Source of the DNA: JARRNJ01 sp037385045
Lineage (GTDB): Bacteria; Pseudomonadota; Gammaproteobacteria; JASBUN01
Reading direction: 5' to 3'
Assembly (NCBI GenBank): GCA_037385045.1
Contig: JARRNJ010000002.1
Coordinates: 16,562 to 80,561, forward strand
DNA: 64,000 bases
Every line of letters begins with the position of its first letter. The stretch's first letter is position 1. The position numbers and the translations under genes are program-made. The notes under the pieces were generated by a model, which saw only the letters and a list, made by a program, of their open reading frames with translations, was not told where the DNA came from and did not search any database. Positions 49,092-58,839 of the stretch are shown one piece after another.

Positions 49092-49568
49092 ATGAACTTG
49101 GCGACGATCAGCGAAATATCGACAATGCGGGCTGAACCGGATCCACGCCCGGTCCGGGCCCTCGTTGGTCCCGGCGCAGTTGGGCTTGCCGTTACTCCGT
49201 CAGTCCCCCGGCCTTGTCCCTGTCGTGGCTCCATCCGCTTCTACGCGCGGCCGATTTGTCACGCCAGCGGCAGCTTCGGCTATGATCGCCACCCTGTCGG
49301 GTACGAGCACCCTGTCGGGTACGAGCACCCTTTCGGGTACGAGCACCCTGTCGGGTACGAGCACCCTGTCGGGTACGAGCACCCTGTCGGGTACGAGCAC
49401 CCTGTCGGGTACGAGCACCCTTTCGGGTACGAGCACCCTTTCGGGTACGAGCACCCTTTCGGGTACGAGCACCCTTTCGGGTACGAGCACCCTTTCGGGT
49501 ACGAGCGCTCGAAAGCGGCGTGCAGGCGCACCTGTTCTGCGCCCGCCTCCCGTACGCTGGCGCAATAG
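49092..49568 (+). CDS. possible ORF in element B with GYEHP[V/F] hexapeptide repeats
   Basis: An open frame of 158 codons from ATG 49092 to TAG 49566-49568, ending exactly at the element boundary. It would encode [24 protein letters not shown], then twelve HP[V/F]GYE repeats and [12 protein letters not shown]. Copy A has the matching segments ICHSSHSYGYD, one YPLGYK unit and CPAPASRMLVQ, with several purely synonymous differences. Against coding: no ribosome-binding site, low-complexity repeats that leave all six frames open, and a frameshift in copy A. Treat as a hypothesis. Confidence 0.25.
   Translation: MNLATISEISTMRAEPDPRPVRALVGPGAVGLAVTPSVPRPCPCRGSIRFYARPICHASGSFGYDRHPVGYEHPVGYEHPFGYEHPVGYEHPVGYEHPVGYEHPVGYEHPFGYEHPFGYEHPFGYEHPFGYEHPFGYERSKAACRRTCSAPASRTLAQ
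49291..49506 (+). repeat. 12 x 18-bp tandem repeat array
   Basis: Twelve contiguous copies of ACCCTKTCGGGTACGAGC. The only variation is at the K position: G in units 1, 2, 4-7 and T in units 3 and 8-12. Each unit contains an ACCC-NNNN-GGGT mini-hairpin. Copy A carries a single corresponding module (TACCC-TCTC-GGGTA at 16149-16162), so the array looks like an in-place amplification by slippage. The unit length is a multiple of three and leaves every reading frame open. Confidence 0.97.
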
Positions 49569-49582
49569 CCGGGCCGGCGCGC

Positions 49583-50260
49583 ATGGCACCGTCACCGAAC
49601 CTGCATCTGGAAGTCGCTGCCCGCGGTTGGGATCACGCCGGCTGGAACGGGCAATTCTATCCTGAGACCTTGCCTTCAGAGTGGCGGCTGACTTACTACA
49701 GCAATGAGTTTCACCGGGTATTGGTGCCGGCCCGGCAGGCCGCTGCGGCGGACGCCGGGCTCATCGCGCAATGGCGCGAGGACGTTCATTCGCAGTTCCG
49801 GTTCCTGATCGAGCTGCGGATCGATGCCGATCAGCAAATGCCCGATGCCCATCAACTGCAGCGGCTGCAGGACGGGCTTGGCGCTCTGCTGGGCGGGGTG
49901 CTGGTGTCGATGCCGGCCTCGGCGCGCGCTGCGTTTGTGCCATTGCGTCGTGCCGTGGACCAACCGGTGGCGGTGTACGTGGATGCTGACCCTTCGCTGG
50001 AACGGGCATGTGCCGAGCTGATTGGCCAGGCGGGCGCCGGACTGTGCTGGCGTCCGGCCCGTGCCGGCGCTGCTCGCCGACTTGGACTGTTGCAGGCAGA
50101 TGAGGTGACCCACGGCCTGCGTCAACTGCGCGCCCATATCGAGGAGTTCCTCGGCCAGGCGCCGGCTACCGATGAGTTGCTGTTGGTGTTCGAGGGCAGC
50201 CCCCCGGCCCTCGATGCCATGAACGAAGCCAAGGTTATCGCGTCCCTGCTCGGCGTGTAG
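49583..50260 (+). CDS. divergent DUF72 (YecE)-like protein
   Basis: A 225-residue protein whose N-terminus ([20 protein letters not shown], then [17 protein letters not shown]) follows the DUF72/YecE pattern of GxSGWxY..FYP..LP..W..YY...F. Later parts are diverged and shorter than usual DUF72 proteins (about 240-300 residues), and the family's characteristic catalytic-like residues are not obvious. It ends in [20 protein letters not shown]. The function of DUF72 is unknown. ATG 49583 lies only 15 bases beyond the end of element B; no strong ribosome-binding site is evident. Confidence 0.7.
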   Translation: MAPSPNLHLEVAARGWDHAGWNGQFYPETLPSEWRLTYYSNEFHRVLVPARQAAAADAGLIAQWREDVHSQFRFLIELRIDADQQMPDAHQLQRLQDGLGALLGGVLVSMPASARAAFVPLRRAVDQPVAVYVDADPSLERACAELIGQAGAGLCWRPARAGAARRLGLLQADEVTHGLRQLRAHIEEFLGQAPATDELLLVFEGSPPALDAMNEAKVIASLLGV

Positions 50261-50440
50261 GTCGGCGGCCCCGTCGCGCCATTGCCTGACCGGATTGGTA
50301 GGGCCCGGCGCGGGCGCGTGCATCGATTCTGGGCCGCGGCAAATCCGGTCGCCAGCAGCAGGCGCGATCCGTATAATGAACCGATTTCCTGGCGAGGCCA
50401 CTCCTGCCGCGGAGCGCGCCACCCACCGGAATCATATTGC

Positions 50441-51268
50441 ATGAACAACGATACCAACGTGCAGAATGACACCGATATGCTTGTCCGCCTTCGCAGGCTC
50501 GAATTCGGGTTTGGTACGCGCGCCATCATCAAGGGGATGGACATCGACATCCCCCGCGGCAAGGTCACGACGATCATGGGGCCGAGCGGGACCGGTAAGA
50601 CCACCCTTCTGCGGCTGATCGGCGGCCAGTGGCGACCCACTGGCGGCACCGTCCACGTGGACGGCCAGAACGTGCACACCCTGCGCCGACCGGATCTCTA
50701 CCGCCTGCGTAAACGCATGGGAATGTTGTTCCAGAGCGGTGCGCTGTTCACGCACCTGTCGGTGTTCGACAATGTTGCCTTTCCGCTGCGGGAGCACACC
50801 GTACTGCCGGAGGCTGTGATCCGGAACCTGGTGCTGATGAAGTTGCAGGCCGTCGGGCTGCGCGGTGCGCGGGATCTGATGCCGGCCGAGCTTTCCGGCG
50901 GTATGTCCCGGCGGGTGGCCCTGGCCCGTGCCATCGCGCTCGATCCGATGATGATCATGTACGACGAGCCGTTCACCGGCCAGGATCCGATCACCGTCGG
51001 CGTCATCATGCAGTTGATCCGCCTGCTGAATGATTCCCTGGGGATCACCAGCATTATCGTTTCCCATGATGTGCAGGAAGTGTCGGCCATTTCCGACCTG
51101 ATTTACATGATTTCCGAAGGCAAGGTGGTGGAAAGCGGTACCCCGGTTGATCTGGGCCGTTCCTCGACCCAGTGGGTGCAACAGTTTCTGCACGGCCTGC
51201 CCGATGGACCCGTGCCGTTTCAGTATCCGGCTCCCGATTACCTTGACGACTTGTTCGCTGTTACATGA
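50441..51268 (+). CDS. mlaF: phospholipid ABC transporter ATP-binding protein MlaF
   Basis: ATPase of the MlaFEDB inner-membrane complex that maintains outer-membrane lipid asymmetry. The 275-residue protein has Walker [20 protein letters not shown], the Q-loop [20 protein letters not shown], signature [19 protein letters not shown] and Walker [17 protein letters not shown] at 50441 is used (50477 also possible). It overlaps mlaE by four bases. Confidence 0.97.
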   Translation: MNNDTNVQNDTDMLVRLRRLEFGFGTRAIIKGMDIDIPRGKVTTIMGPSGTGKTTLLRLIGGQWRPTGGTVHVDGQNVHTLRRPDLYRLRKRMGMLFQSGALFTHLSVFDNVAFPLREHTVLPEAVIRNLVLMKLQAVGLRGARDLMPAELSGGMSRRVALARAIALDPMMIMYDEPFTGQDPITVGVIMQLIRLLNDSLGITSIIVSHDVQEVSAISDLIYMISEGKVVESGTPVDLGRSSTQWVQQFLHGLPDGPVPFQYPAPDYLDDLFAVT

Positions 51269-52053
51269 TTGCAATCGATTGGCTCCAGATTCTCGGCCGT
51301 GCCGGTCTGCGGTTCTTCGAGCGCCTTGGCCGGGCGACGGTGTTTCTGTTGCAGGTGCTCACCGGCGTGCCCGAGGTCTTTCTGCATTTCCGGCTTGTGG
51401 TGCGGGAGCTGTATTCGGTCGGGGTGATGTCGCTGGCTATCATTGGCATCTCCGGCCTCGCAGTCGGCATGGTGTTGGGCCTGCAGATGTACAATACGTT
51501 GGTGGACTTCGGCGCGGCGCAGTCCCTGGGTCCGGTGGTCGCGCTGTCCCTGGTGCGCGAGCTCGGGCCGGTGTTGACCGCCTTGCTGTTTTCGGGCCGC
51601 GCGGGCTCGGCGTTGACCGCCGAGATCGGCTTGATGAAGGCCACCGATCAGCTGTCGGTTATGGAAATGATGGCGGTAGACCCGCTCAAACGGGTAGTGG
51701 CGCCACGCTTTCTCGCGGGTGTGATCTCGGTGCCGCTGCTCGCAGCGATCTTCAGCGCGGTCGGAATTCTGGGGGCTTATTTCGTCGGTGTCGGGCTCCT
51801 CGGCGTCGACTCCGGTGCATTCTGGTCCCAGATGCAGGACAAAGTGGACCTCTATGCCGATGTCTATAATGGGGTGGTGAAAAGCATTGTCTTCGGGCTG
51901 GTGGCGACCTGGATTGCCGTCTTTGAAGGCTACGACGCCGTGCCGACCACCGAGGGTGTCAGCCGCGCCACCACCCGCACGGTAGTTCATACGGCCTTCG
52001 CCGTGCTGGGCCTGGATTTCGTGCTGACAGCATTGATGTTCGGAGACTTTTGA
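51265..52053 (+). CDS. mlaE: phospholipid ABC transporter permease MlaE
   Basis: Membrane subunit of the Mla transporter. The 262-residue protein has about five to six helices and the family segments [60 protein letters not shown] and [14 protein letters not shown]. The ATG at 51265 overlaps mlaF's stop, and mlaD starts one base after its stop. Confidence 0.97.
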   Translation: MIAIDWLQILGRAGLRFFERLGRATVFLLQVLTGVPEVFLHFRLVVRELYSVGVMSLAIIGISGLAVGMVLGLQMYNTLVDFGAAQSLGPVVALSLVRELGPVLTALLFSGRAGSALTAEIGLMKATDQLSVMEMMAVDPLKRVVAPRFLAGVISVPLLAAIFSAVGILGAYFVGVGLLGVDSGAFWSQMQDKVDLYADVYNGVVKSIVFGLVATWIAVFEGYDAVPTTEGVSRATTRTVVHTAFAVLGLDFVLTALMFGDF

Positions 52054-52054
52054 C

Positions 52055-52528
52055 ATGCTCAAGATAAGGTCGATGGAAGTGGCGGTCGGCATCTTCGTTG
52101 CCGCGGGCTTGGCCGCGCTGTTGATGCTGGCGATGAAGGTGAGCAACATGAGCGCCTTCTCCGAGGGCGCGGGCTACACTGTGACCGCGGCGTTCGACAA
52201 CATCGGAGGCCTCAAGGTGCGTTCGCCCGTGCGCATCGGCGGCGTGCGTATCGGCCGGGTGACCGCAATTTCCTACGACGAGCACACCTATCAGGCCGTG
52301 GTGACCATGACCATACAAGACAAGTACAATCGGCTGCCGACCGACACCCATGCCAGCATTTACACCTCGGGTCTGCTGGGAGAGCAGTATATCGGCCTGG
52401 AACCGGGGGCGTCGGAAAAGTTCCTGGCCAACGGCGACCGGATCAAGCAAACCCAATCCGCGCTCGTGCTCGAGCAGCTTATCGGACAGTTCCTTTTCAG
52501 CAAGGCGGCAGAGGGGGGTCAGAAATGA
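52055..52528 (+). CDS. mlaD: phospholipid ABC transporter substrate-binding protein MlaD
   Basis: Membrane-anchored MCE-domain protein forming the hexameric lipid channel of the Mla complex. The 157-residue protein has an N-terminal helix (VGIFVAAGLAALLMLAMKV) and an MCE domain with VTAAFDNIGGLKVRSPVRIG and ASIYTSGLLGEQYIGLEPG. It overlaps the following TolC-family gene by four bases. Confidence 0.97.
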   Translation: MLKIRSMEVAVGIFVAAGLAALLMLAMKVSNMSAFSEGAGYTVTAAFDNIGGLKVRSPVRIGGVRIGRVTAISYDEHTYQAVVTMTIQDKYNRLPTDTHASIYTSGLLGEQYIGLEPGASEKFLANGDRIKQTQSALVLEQLIGQFLFSKAAEGGQK

Positions 52529-53886
52529 AACGGCTGGTGTTGATCGCATTGTTGTGTCTGTCCGTTGTGCCGGCGGTGCGCGCCGAAACTCTGAACCTGG
52601 ATCAGGCCATCGATCGCGCCCTGCATGCCGATCCTCGGATTGGTGAACGCAAGCATCTGGTGGATGCGGCCCGGGCGCTGTTGCAACAGGCGTTGGGGGA
52701 GAATCAGCTGCACTATGATGTGAACGCCTTTGTCGGTCTGGCCCCGGGCGTGGACGGCGGATTCTTCGAAAACGGCGCCACCTCGTGTGTTTCGCCGTGC
52801 AAGCCCCGATCCGATTCCTACAAATTCCATGACGGACTCTCATTGTGGACCGGGGTCCAGTTCAGCATCATCAAACCCCTGTACACATTTGGAAAGATCG
52901 AAAACTACAGCGAGGCCGCCCAGGGCAACGTGGACGTAAAACGGGCCGACGTGCGTATCCAGCGCGACAAGACCCGGCTGCAGGTGACCAAGGCGTACTA
53001 CGGCTACTTGGCGGCCCGCGATACGCGCTACGTGCTCGAGGACGCGCAACAGCGTCTTGCCAGCGCCGAAACTCTGGCGCGGCGCTGGCTCAAGGAGGGC
53101 AAGGGCGACGTCAAGCAGTCGGACCTCTACGAACTCCAGGCCGGCGAAGCCCTGGTGGCCAAGTATCTGGCTCAGGCGAAGTCGGTCGAGGCCATCGCGC
53201 TCGATGGGCTGAAAGTCCTGACCGGGGTTGGTCTGGACCATGAACTGACCCTGGCCGATGACCACCTGCGCCCGGTACCGCTGCCGACCAAGACCCTGGC
53301 GCAATGGCGGGCCGATGCATTGGCCAAGCGGCCGGAGATCGCCCAGCTCGACGCCGGCCTGCGGGCCCGCCGGGCGCTGGTCGCGGCCCACAAGGCGGAT
53401 GAGAAGCCCAATGTTTATATGGGATTGGTCGGCTCCCTTTCTTACGCGCCGAACCGTGACCGGCTGGACAATCCCTATCTGTACGATCCGTACAATCACG
53501 CGGGAGTAACGCCGGTGGTCGGCATCAAGTGGCAATGGGACAGCGGCGTTCAGCCGGCCAAGGTCGCGCGGGCCGAAGCACAGATGAACGCGCTGGTCGA
53601 AAAGGCGGCGTACGCGCGTCAGGGCATCCCGTTTCAGGTTGCCGAGGCCTATCATAAAATGATCGCCGCCCATCAATCGGTGCAGGACCTGGCGCGCGGC
53701 AGCGTCGCGGCGCGGCGCTGGATGATCAGCCGCTATGCGGACTATCAGGCGGGCCTTGAGGAGGCCAACAAGGTGATGACCGCACTGAAGGGCTATGTGA
53801 CCACCCGCGCTGACTATCTTTCCACCCTCAACGATTACAATTTCTCCGTGACGAAAATGAAAAGTGTTGCAGGTGAGGACCAATGA
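52525..53886 (+). CDS. TolC-family outer membrane efflux-like protein
   Basis: A 453-residue outer-membrane factor of the TolC superfamily. It has a Sec signal (MKRLVLIALLCLSVVPAVRA), then ETLNLDQAIDRALHADPRIG, the classic OEP N-terminus, and a second repeat with DALAKRPEIAQLDAGLRARR (about residues 260-290), consistent with the internal duplication of the family. Long helices make up the periplasmic barrel. It is fused by four-base overlaps into the mla operon between mlaD and mlaC, where E. coli has no such gene. No membrane fusion protein or pump gene is adjacent. Confidence 0.92.
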   Translation: MKRLVLIALLCLSVVPAVRAETLNLDQAIDRALHADPRIGERKHLVDAARALLQQALGENQLHYDVNAFVGLAPGVDGGFFENGATSCVSPCKPRSDSYKFHDGLSLWTGVQFSIIKPLYTFGKIENYSEAAQGNVDVKRADVRIQRDKTRLQVTKAYYGYLAARDTRYVLEDAQQRLASAETLARRWLKEGKGDVKQSDLYELQAGEALVAKYLAQAKSVEAIALDGLKVLTGVGLDHELTLADDHLRPVPLPTKTLAQWRADALAKRPEIAQLDAGLRARRALVAAHKADEKPNVYMGLVGSLSYAPNRDRLDNPYLYDPYNHAGVTPVVGIKWQWDSGVQPAKVARAEAQMNALVEKAAYARQGIPFQVAEAYHKMIAAHQSVQDLARGSVAARRWMISRYADYQAGLEEANKVMTALKGYVTTRADYLSTLNDYNFSVTKMKSVAGEDQ

Positions 53887-54491
53887 GACCGTTACTGATC
53901 GCGTTGTTCGCAATTTCGCTGCTGCCTGCCGCTCCGGCGTCAGCGGCCGCTCAGTCGGCGGAAGCGCTGGTCAAGCAGACCACGGAACAGATGCTTGCGG
54001 CGCTGCACGCCAATCATGACGTCATTGCCAAGCATCCGGACCGGATCTATGGCCTGGTCGACAAGATCGTCCTGCCGCACTTCGACTTCGAAGGCATGGC
54101 ACGGGGCGTGCTGGGGATCTACTGGCGCCGCGCCAGCGCGGCGCAGCGCCAGCGCTTCGTCAAGGAATTCCGGACCCTGCTGGTGCGCACCTACGCTTCG
54201 TCCCTGGCTCAATACGACGACCAGAAGGTCGAGTATCTGCCCGTGCGGCCCAGCGGCGACCCCAATGAAGTCACCATCCGCACCCAGATCCAGCAGAAGA
54301 GCGGTTTTCCGGTTCCCGTCGACTATGACCTGGAGCGTCAGGATGGGGAATGGAAGGTCATCGGCGTCACCATCGATAATCTCAACCTGGTGACCAACTA
54401 CCGGAGTTCGTTCGGCGTGGAGATTCGCCAGCAGGGTATAGACGGGTTGATCAACAAGCTCGCCGAGCGCAATAAGCAGGCCGGCCAGTGA
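53883..54491 (+). CDS. mlaC: phospholipid-binding protein MlaC
   Basis: Periplasmic shuttle that carries phospholipids between MlaA and MlaFEDB. The 202-residue precursor has signal peptide LLIALFAISLLPAAPASAAA and the MlaC/Ttg2 domain with IVLPHFDFEGMARGVLGIYW, RFVKEFRTLLVRTYASSLAQ and WKVIGVTIDNLNLVTNYRSS, followed by FGVEIRQQGIDGLINKLAER. It overlaps the TolC-family gene and mlaB by four bases each. Confidence 0.97.
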   Translation: MRPLLIALFAISLLPAAPASAAAQSAEALVKQTTEQMLAALHANHDVIAKHPDRIYGLVDKIVLPHFDFEGMARGVLGIYWRRASAAQRQRFVKEFRTLLVRTYASSLAQYDDQKVEYLPVRPSGDPNEVTIRTQIQQKSGFPVPVDYDLERQDGEWKVIGVTIDNLNLVTNYRSSFGVEIRQQGIDGLINKLAERNKQAGQ

Positions 54492-54793
54492 GCGAGGCGA
54501 GGCTGGAACGCGACCCCGGGGGGCGGTTTCGCTTGAGCGGCGTCCTATCGTTTTACACCGTGCCGAAGCTGTGGCGCGAAAGCGAGTCGCTGTTCGGAAA
54601 GGCAACGGAGCTGGAGATCGATCTGCGTGATGTAAGCCATTCCGACAGCGCCGGCGTGGCGCTGCTGGTGGAGTGGATGCGTGCGGCCCGGGCGCGCGAT
54701 CTCAGTATGCGCTATTTCAACATTCCGGCCCAGATGCTGTCGATTGCCCGGGTGAGCAGCCTGGACCACATCCTGCCGCTGGCCAAGGACTAG
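54488..54793 (+). CDS. mlaB: STAS-domain protein MlaB
   Basis: Cytoplasmic STAS subunit that binds MlaF and is needed for transporter assembly. The 101-residue protein has FRLSGVLSFYTVPKLWRESE, LEIDLRDVSHSDSAGVALLV (the helix-binding loop) and VEWMRAARARDLSMRYFNIP. The start is GTG at 54488, overlapping mlaC. Confidence 0.94.
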   Translation: MSEARLERDPGGRFRLSGVLSFYTVPKLWRESESLFGKATELEIDLRDVSHSDSAGVALLVEWMRAARARDLSMRYFNIPAQMLSIARVSSLDHILPLAKD

Positions 54794-55083
54794 GTTGGCG
54801 CCGGCGGCGGCCGCCGATCTCCCGTTTTGCGCCAGTTTCTTATATCATACGCAGTTCGCAGCGCGCCTCGCCCGGGGTTCGGTTTGCGCCGCCGGGCGGA
54901 CGGGCCCAACTGCTGACGCCCGGGCCTGGCCAGGCGCCAGTGCCGGCGAGCGCCCCGCTCGGCCTCCAGCGCGATTGTCTGCACGGCCGCGGTATGCGGC
55001 AACGGCGCACTGGCGTTGCCGGCGACGGGGGGCGTGCCCGCGCGGGGTGCCAAGCGCGCGGCCAACTGACTCAGGTGACGCAT
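54794..55083. other. 290-bp spacer between mlaB and ibaG
   Basis: GC-rich spacer holding inverted repeats such as CGGCAACG/CGTTGCCG at roughly 55000-55025, and a stretch TTATATCAT near 54840 that could be a -10 region. A TTGCGCCAG at about 54832 recalls the end of the palindromic elements, but no second end follows. No gene is recognised. Confidence 0.4.
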
Positions 55084-56687
<1,604 letters not shown>

Positions 56688-56688
56688 G

Positions 56689-56800
56689 AAAGGGCAAAGA
56701 GGAAAGGGCAAAGAGGAAAGGATCGAATAAAGAGCAACGCGGCCCGTCCTGCGTTCGTACGCTTCATTTCTGCTTTGCTCTTTTCCCTTTTCTCTTTGCG
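56689..56800. repeat. heptad-periodic inverted repeat between murA and hisG
   Basis: The left arm (56689-56721) is AAAGGGC-AAAGAGG repeated twice plus AAAGG. The right arm (56773-56800) is four heptamers, CTTTGCT, CTTTTCC, CTTTTCT and CTTTGCG. The arms are approximately complementary over about 28 bp and separated by 51 bp, giving a purine/pyrimidine-biased hairpin. It may terminate murA transcription or insulate hisG. Confidence 0.85.
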
Positions 56801-56812
56801 CTGCCAAACCCC

Positions 56813-57451
56813 ATGGACAACGTACTCACAATCGCCCTTTCAAAGGGCAGGATCTTCAAAGAAACGCTGCCGTTGCTGGCGCACGCCGGCATCGAGCCGG
56901 TCGACGATCCGGAGACCAGCCGCAAGCTGATCCTGGACACCAACCGGCCCGACGTGAAGCTGGTGATCATCCGCGCCGCCGACGTTCCCACTTATGTGCA
57001 ATACGGTGCCGCGGAAGTGGGGGTTGCCGGCAAGGACGTGCTCATGGAGCACAGCGGCGAGGGCCTCTACGAGCCGGTGGACCTGGATATCGCCAAGTGC
57101 CGCATGATGGTGGCCGGGCCGCCGGACGCGGTAGTCGCCGGCCGGCGCATGCGCATTGCCACCAAGTACGTGAACAGCACCCGGCGTTATTTTGCCCAGC
57201 AGGGCAAGCAGGTGGAGATCATCAAGCTGTACGGCTCCATGGAGTTGGCGCCGCTGGTGGGGTTGGCCGACTTTATCGTCGACCTGGTGGACACCGGCAA
57301 CACGCTCAAGGCCAACGGGCTTGCCGCCCTCGAACACATCGCCGACATCAGCTCCCGCCTGGTGGTCAACAAGGCGGCCATGAAGATGAAGCACGCGCGC
57401 ATCAAGGAGTTCGTGCATCTGATGGAGCAGGCGGTGAGCGGGCGCCGCTGA
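56813..57451 (+). CDS. hisG: ATP phosphoribosyltransferase, short form
   Basis: First step of histidine synthesis, condensing ATP and PRPP. The 212-residue protein lacks the C-terminal regulatory domain of the 299-residue enteric enzyme, so it belongs to the short HisG(S) class, which needs HisZ for activity and feedback control. [39 protein letters not shown] and [20 protein letters not shown] are signature segments. hisZ is not in the window. hisD follows after about 50 bp. Confidence 0.97.
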   Translation: MDNVLTIALSKGRIFKETLPLLAHAGIEPVDDPETSRKLILDTNRPDVKLVIIRAADVPTYVQYGAAEVGVAGKDVLMEHSGEGLYEPVDLDIAKCRMMVAGPPDAVVAGRRMRIATKYVNSTRRYFAQQGKQVEIIKLYGSMELAPLVGLADFIVDLVDTGNTLKANGLAALEHIADISSRLVVNKAAMKMKHARIKEFVHLMEQAVSGRR

Positions 57452-57501
57452 GAACTCATGCCACTATCGCGGTTTTCCACCCGCGAACCGAGATGACAGT
57501 C

Positions 57502-58803
57502 ATGACCGAAATCAAGCGACTCGATACGAACGATGCCGATTTCTGGGCCGAGCTGGAACAGCGCCTGGCCTGGGAAGGCGTATCCAACGATGCGGTCAAC
57601 CAAACGGTGCGCGATATTCTGGCGCAGGTCCGCGAGCGCGGCGACCGGGCGCTGGTGGAATTTACCAACCGCTTCGACCGGCTCGATGCGGCGTCCATGG
57701 CCGATCTGGAGATTCCGCTGGGGCGGCTCGAGGATGCGCTGGCATCGTTGCCCGCCGATCAGCGCCGCGCCCTGGAGCAGTCCGCCGAGCGGGTGCGCAT
57801 CTACCACGAGCACCAGAAGCTGGAATCATGGACCTATACCGAGGCCGACGGCACGGTGCTGGGCCAGCAGGTGAGCGCCCTGGACCGGGTCGGGCTCTAC
57901 GTCCCCGGCGGCAAGGCGGCTTATCCGTCGTCGGTGCTGATGAACGCGGTGCCCGCCAAGGTCGCCGGCGTCAGTGAACTGGTCATGGTGGTGCCGACGC
58001 CTGACGGTGCGGTCAACGAACTGGTGTTGGCGGCGGCGGCCATTGTCGGGGTGGATCGTGTGTTCGCCATCGGCGGCGCCCAGGCGGTGGCAGCCCTGGC
58101 CTACGGCACGGAAAGCGTGCCGCAGGTCGACAAGATCGTCGGGCCGGGCAACATTTACGTTGCCACGGCCAAGGGCATGGTCTTTGGTGCCGTGGGCATC
58201 GACATGATTGCCGGTCCGTCCGAGATCCTGGTGGTGTGTGACGGCCAAACCGATCCGGACTGGATCGCCATGGACCTGTTTTCCCAGGCCGAGCACGACC
58301 AGGACGCGCAGTCGATTCTGGTCAGCCCGGACGGCGTGTTTCTCGACCGCGTCGCCGAGAGCATCGCGCGCCTGCTGCCGGAAATGGAACGCCGCGATAT
58401 CATTGGCGCATCGCTCTCGGGCCGGGGGGCGCTGATCCGGGTGCGGGACATGGACGAAGCGGTGGCGGTGGCCAACTTCATCGCACCCGAACATCTGGAA
58501 CTGTCGGTGGAAAACCCCGCGCAGCTGGCGTCCCGCATTCGCCACGCGGGCGCCATTTTCATGGGGCGCTACACGGCCGAAGCCCTGGGCGACTATTGCG
58601 CCGGACCCAATCACGTCCTGCCCACTTCGCGCACGGCGCGCTTCTCCTCCCCACTCGGGGTGTACGATTTCCAGAAACGCTCGAGCCTCATCATGTGCTC
58701 GGCGGCCGGAGCCTCGGAGCTGGGAAAGACGGCCTCGGTGTTGGCCCGCGGCGAGAGTCTCACCGCGCATGCGCGTTCGGCCGAGTATCGCATCAAGAAA
58801 TGA
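57502..58803 (+). CDS. hisD: histidinol dehydrogenase
   Basis: Zinc enzyme oxidising histidinol to histidine in two NAD-dependent steps. The 433-residue protein has [59 protein letters not shown] and [20 protein letters not shown] with the catalytic His/Glu residues. ATG at 57502 fits the family start; ATG at 57493 is three codons upstream. Confidence 0.97.
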   Translation: MTEIKRLDTNDADFWAELEQRLAWEGVSNDAVNQTVRDILAQVRERGDRALVEFTNRFDRLDAASMADLEIPLGRLEDALASLPADQRRALEQSAERVRIYHEHQKLESWTYTEADGTVLGQQVSALDRVGLYVPGGKAAYPSSVLMNAVPAKVAGVSELVMVVPTPDGAVNELVLAAAAIVGVDRVFAIGGAQAVAALAYGTESVPQVDKIVGPGNIYVATAKGMVFGAVGIDMIAGPSEILVVCDGQTDPDWIAMDLFSQAEHDQDAQSILVSPDGVFLDRVAESIARLLPEMERRDIIGASLSGRGALIRVRDMDEAVAVANFIAPEHLELSVENPAQLASRIRHAGAIFMGRYTAEALGDYCAGPNHVLPTSRTARFSSPLGVYDFQKRSSLIMCSAAGASELGKTASVLARGESLTAHARSAEYRIKK

Positions 58804-58839
58804 CCGGCGGGCGGTGTTGTCACCGCAGACGGGAACTCC

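Larger units (their letters stand above)
49042..49568. repeat. palindromic intergenic element, copy B, with terminal inverted repeats
   Basis: This 527-bp element is bounded by a perfect 13-bp inverted repeat, CTATTGCGCCAGC at 49042-49054 and its complement at 49556-49568. It shares with copy A (15880-16237) the left end TTGCGCCAGCCGGC, GGAAGTGAC, the block TCCGGGCCCT, ATTTGTCAC, CGGCTATGA and a right-end hairpin. That hairpin stem reads TGCGCC/GGCGCA here and TGCACC/GGTGCA in A, a compensated base pair. It differs mainly by the 12-unit tandem array at 49291-49506. Confidence 0.8.

Noticed and set aside
49291..49506. The 18-bp array as a CRISPR
   Set aside because: Units are contiguous with no spacers, repeats are far shorter than CRISPR repeats, and no cas gene is in the window.
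49192..49595. Minus-strand frames through the 18-bp array encoding hexapeptide repeats such as ARTRKG, VLVPER or CSYPKG
   Set aside because: The 18-bp unit leaves all six frames open, and these frames show no matching codon-level similarity in copy A, unlike the plus-strand frame.
54794..55083. A third copy of the palindromic element upstream of ibaG
   Set aside because: TTGCGCCAG is present once, but no opposite end, no shared internal blocks and no matching hairpin series follow it.
56813..57451. hisG truncated by mutation
   Set aside because: The C-terminus is intact for the short HisG class, and hisD follows at normal distance, so it is a natural short form.
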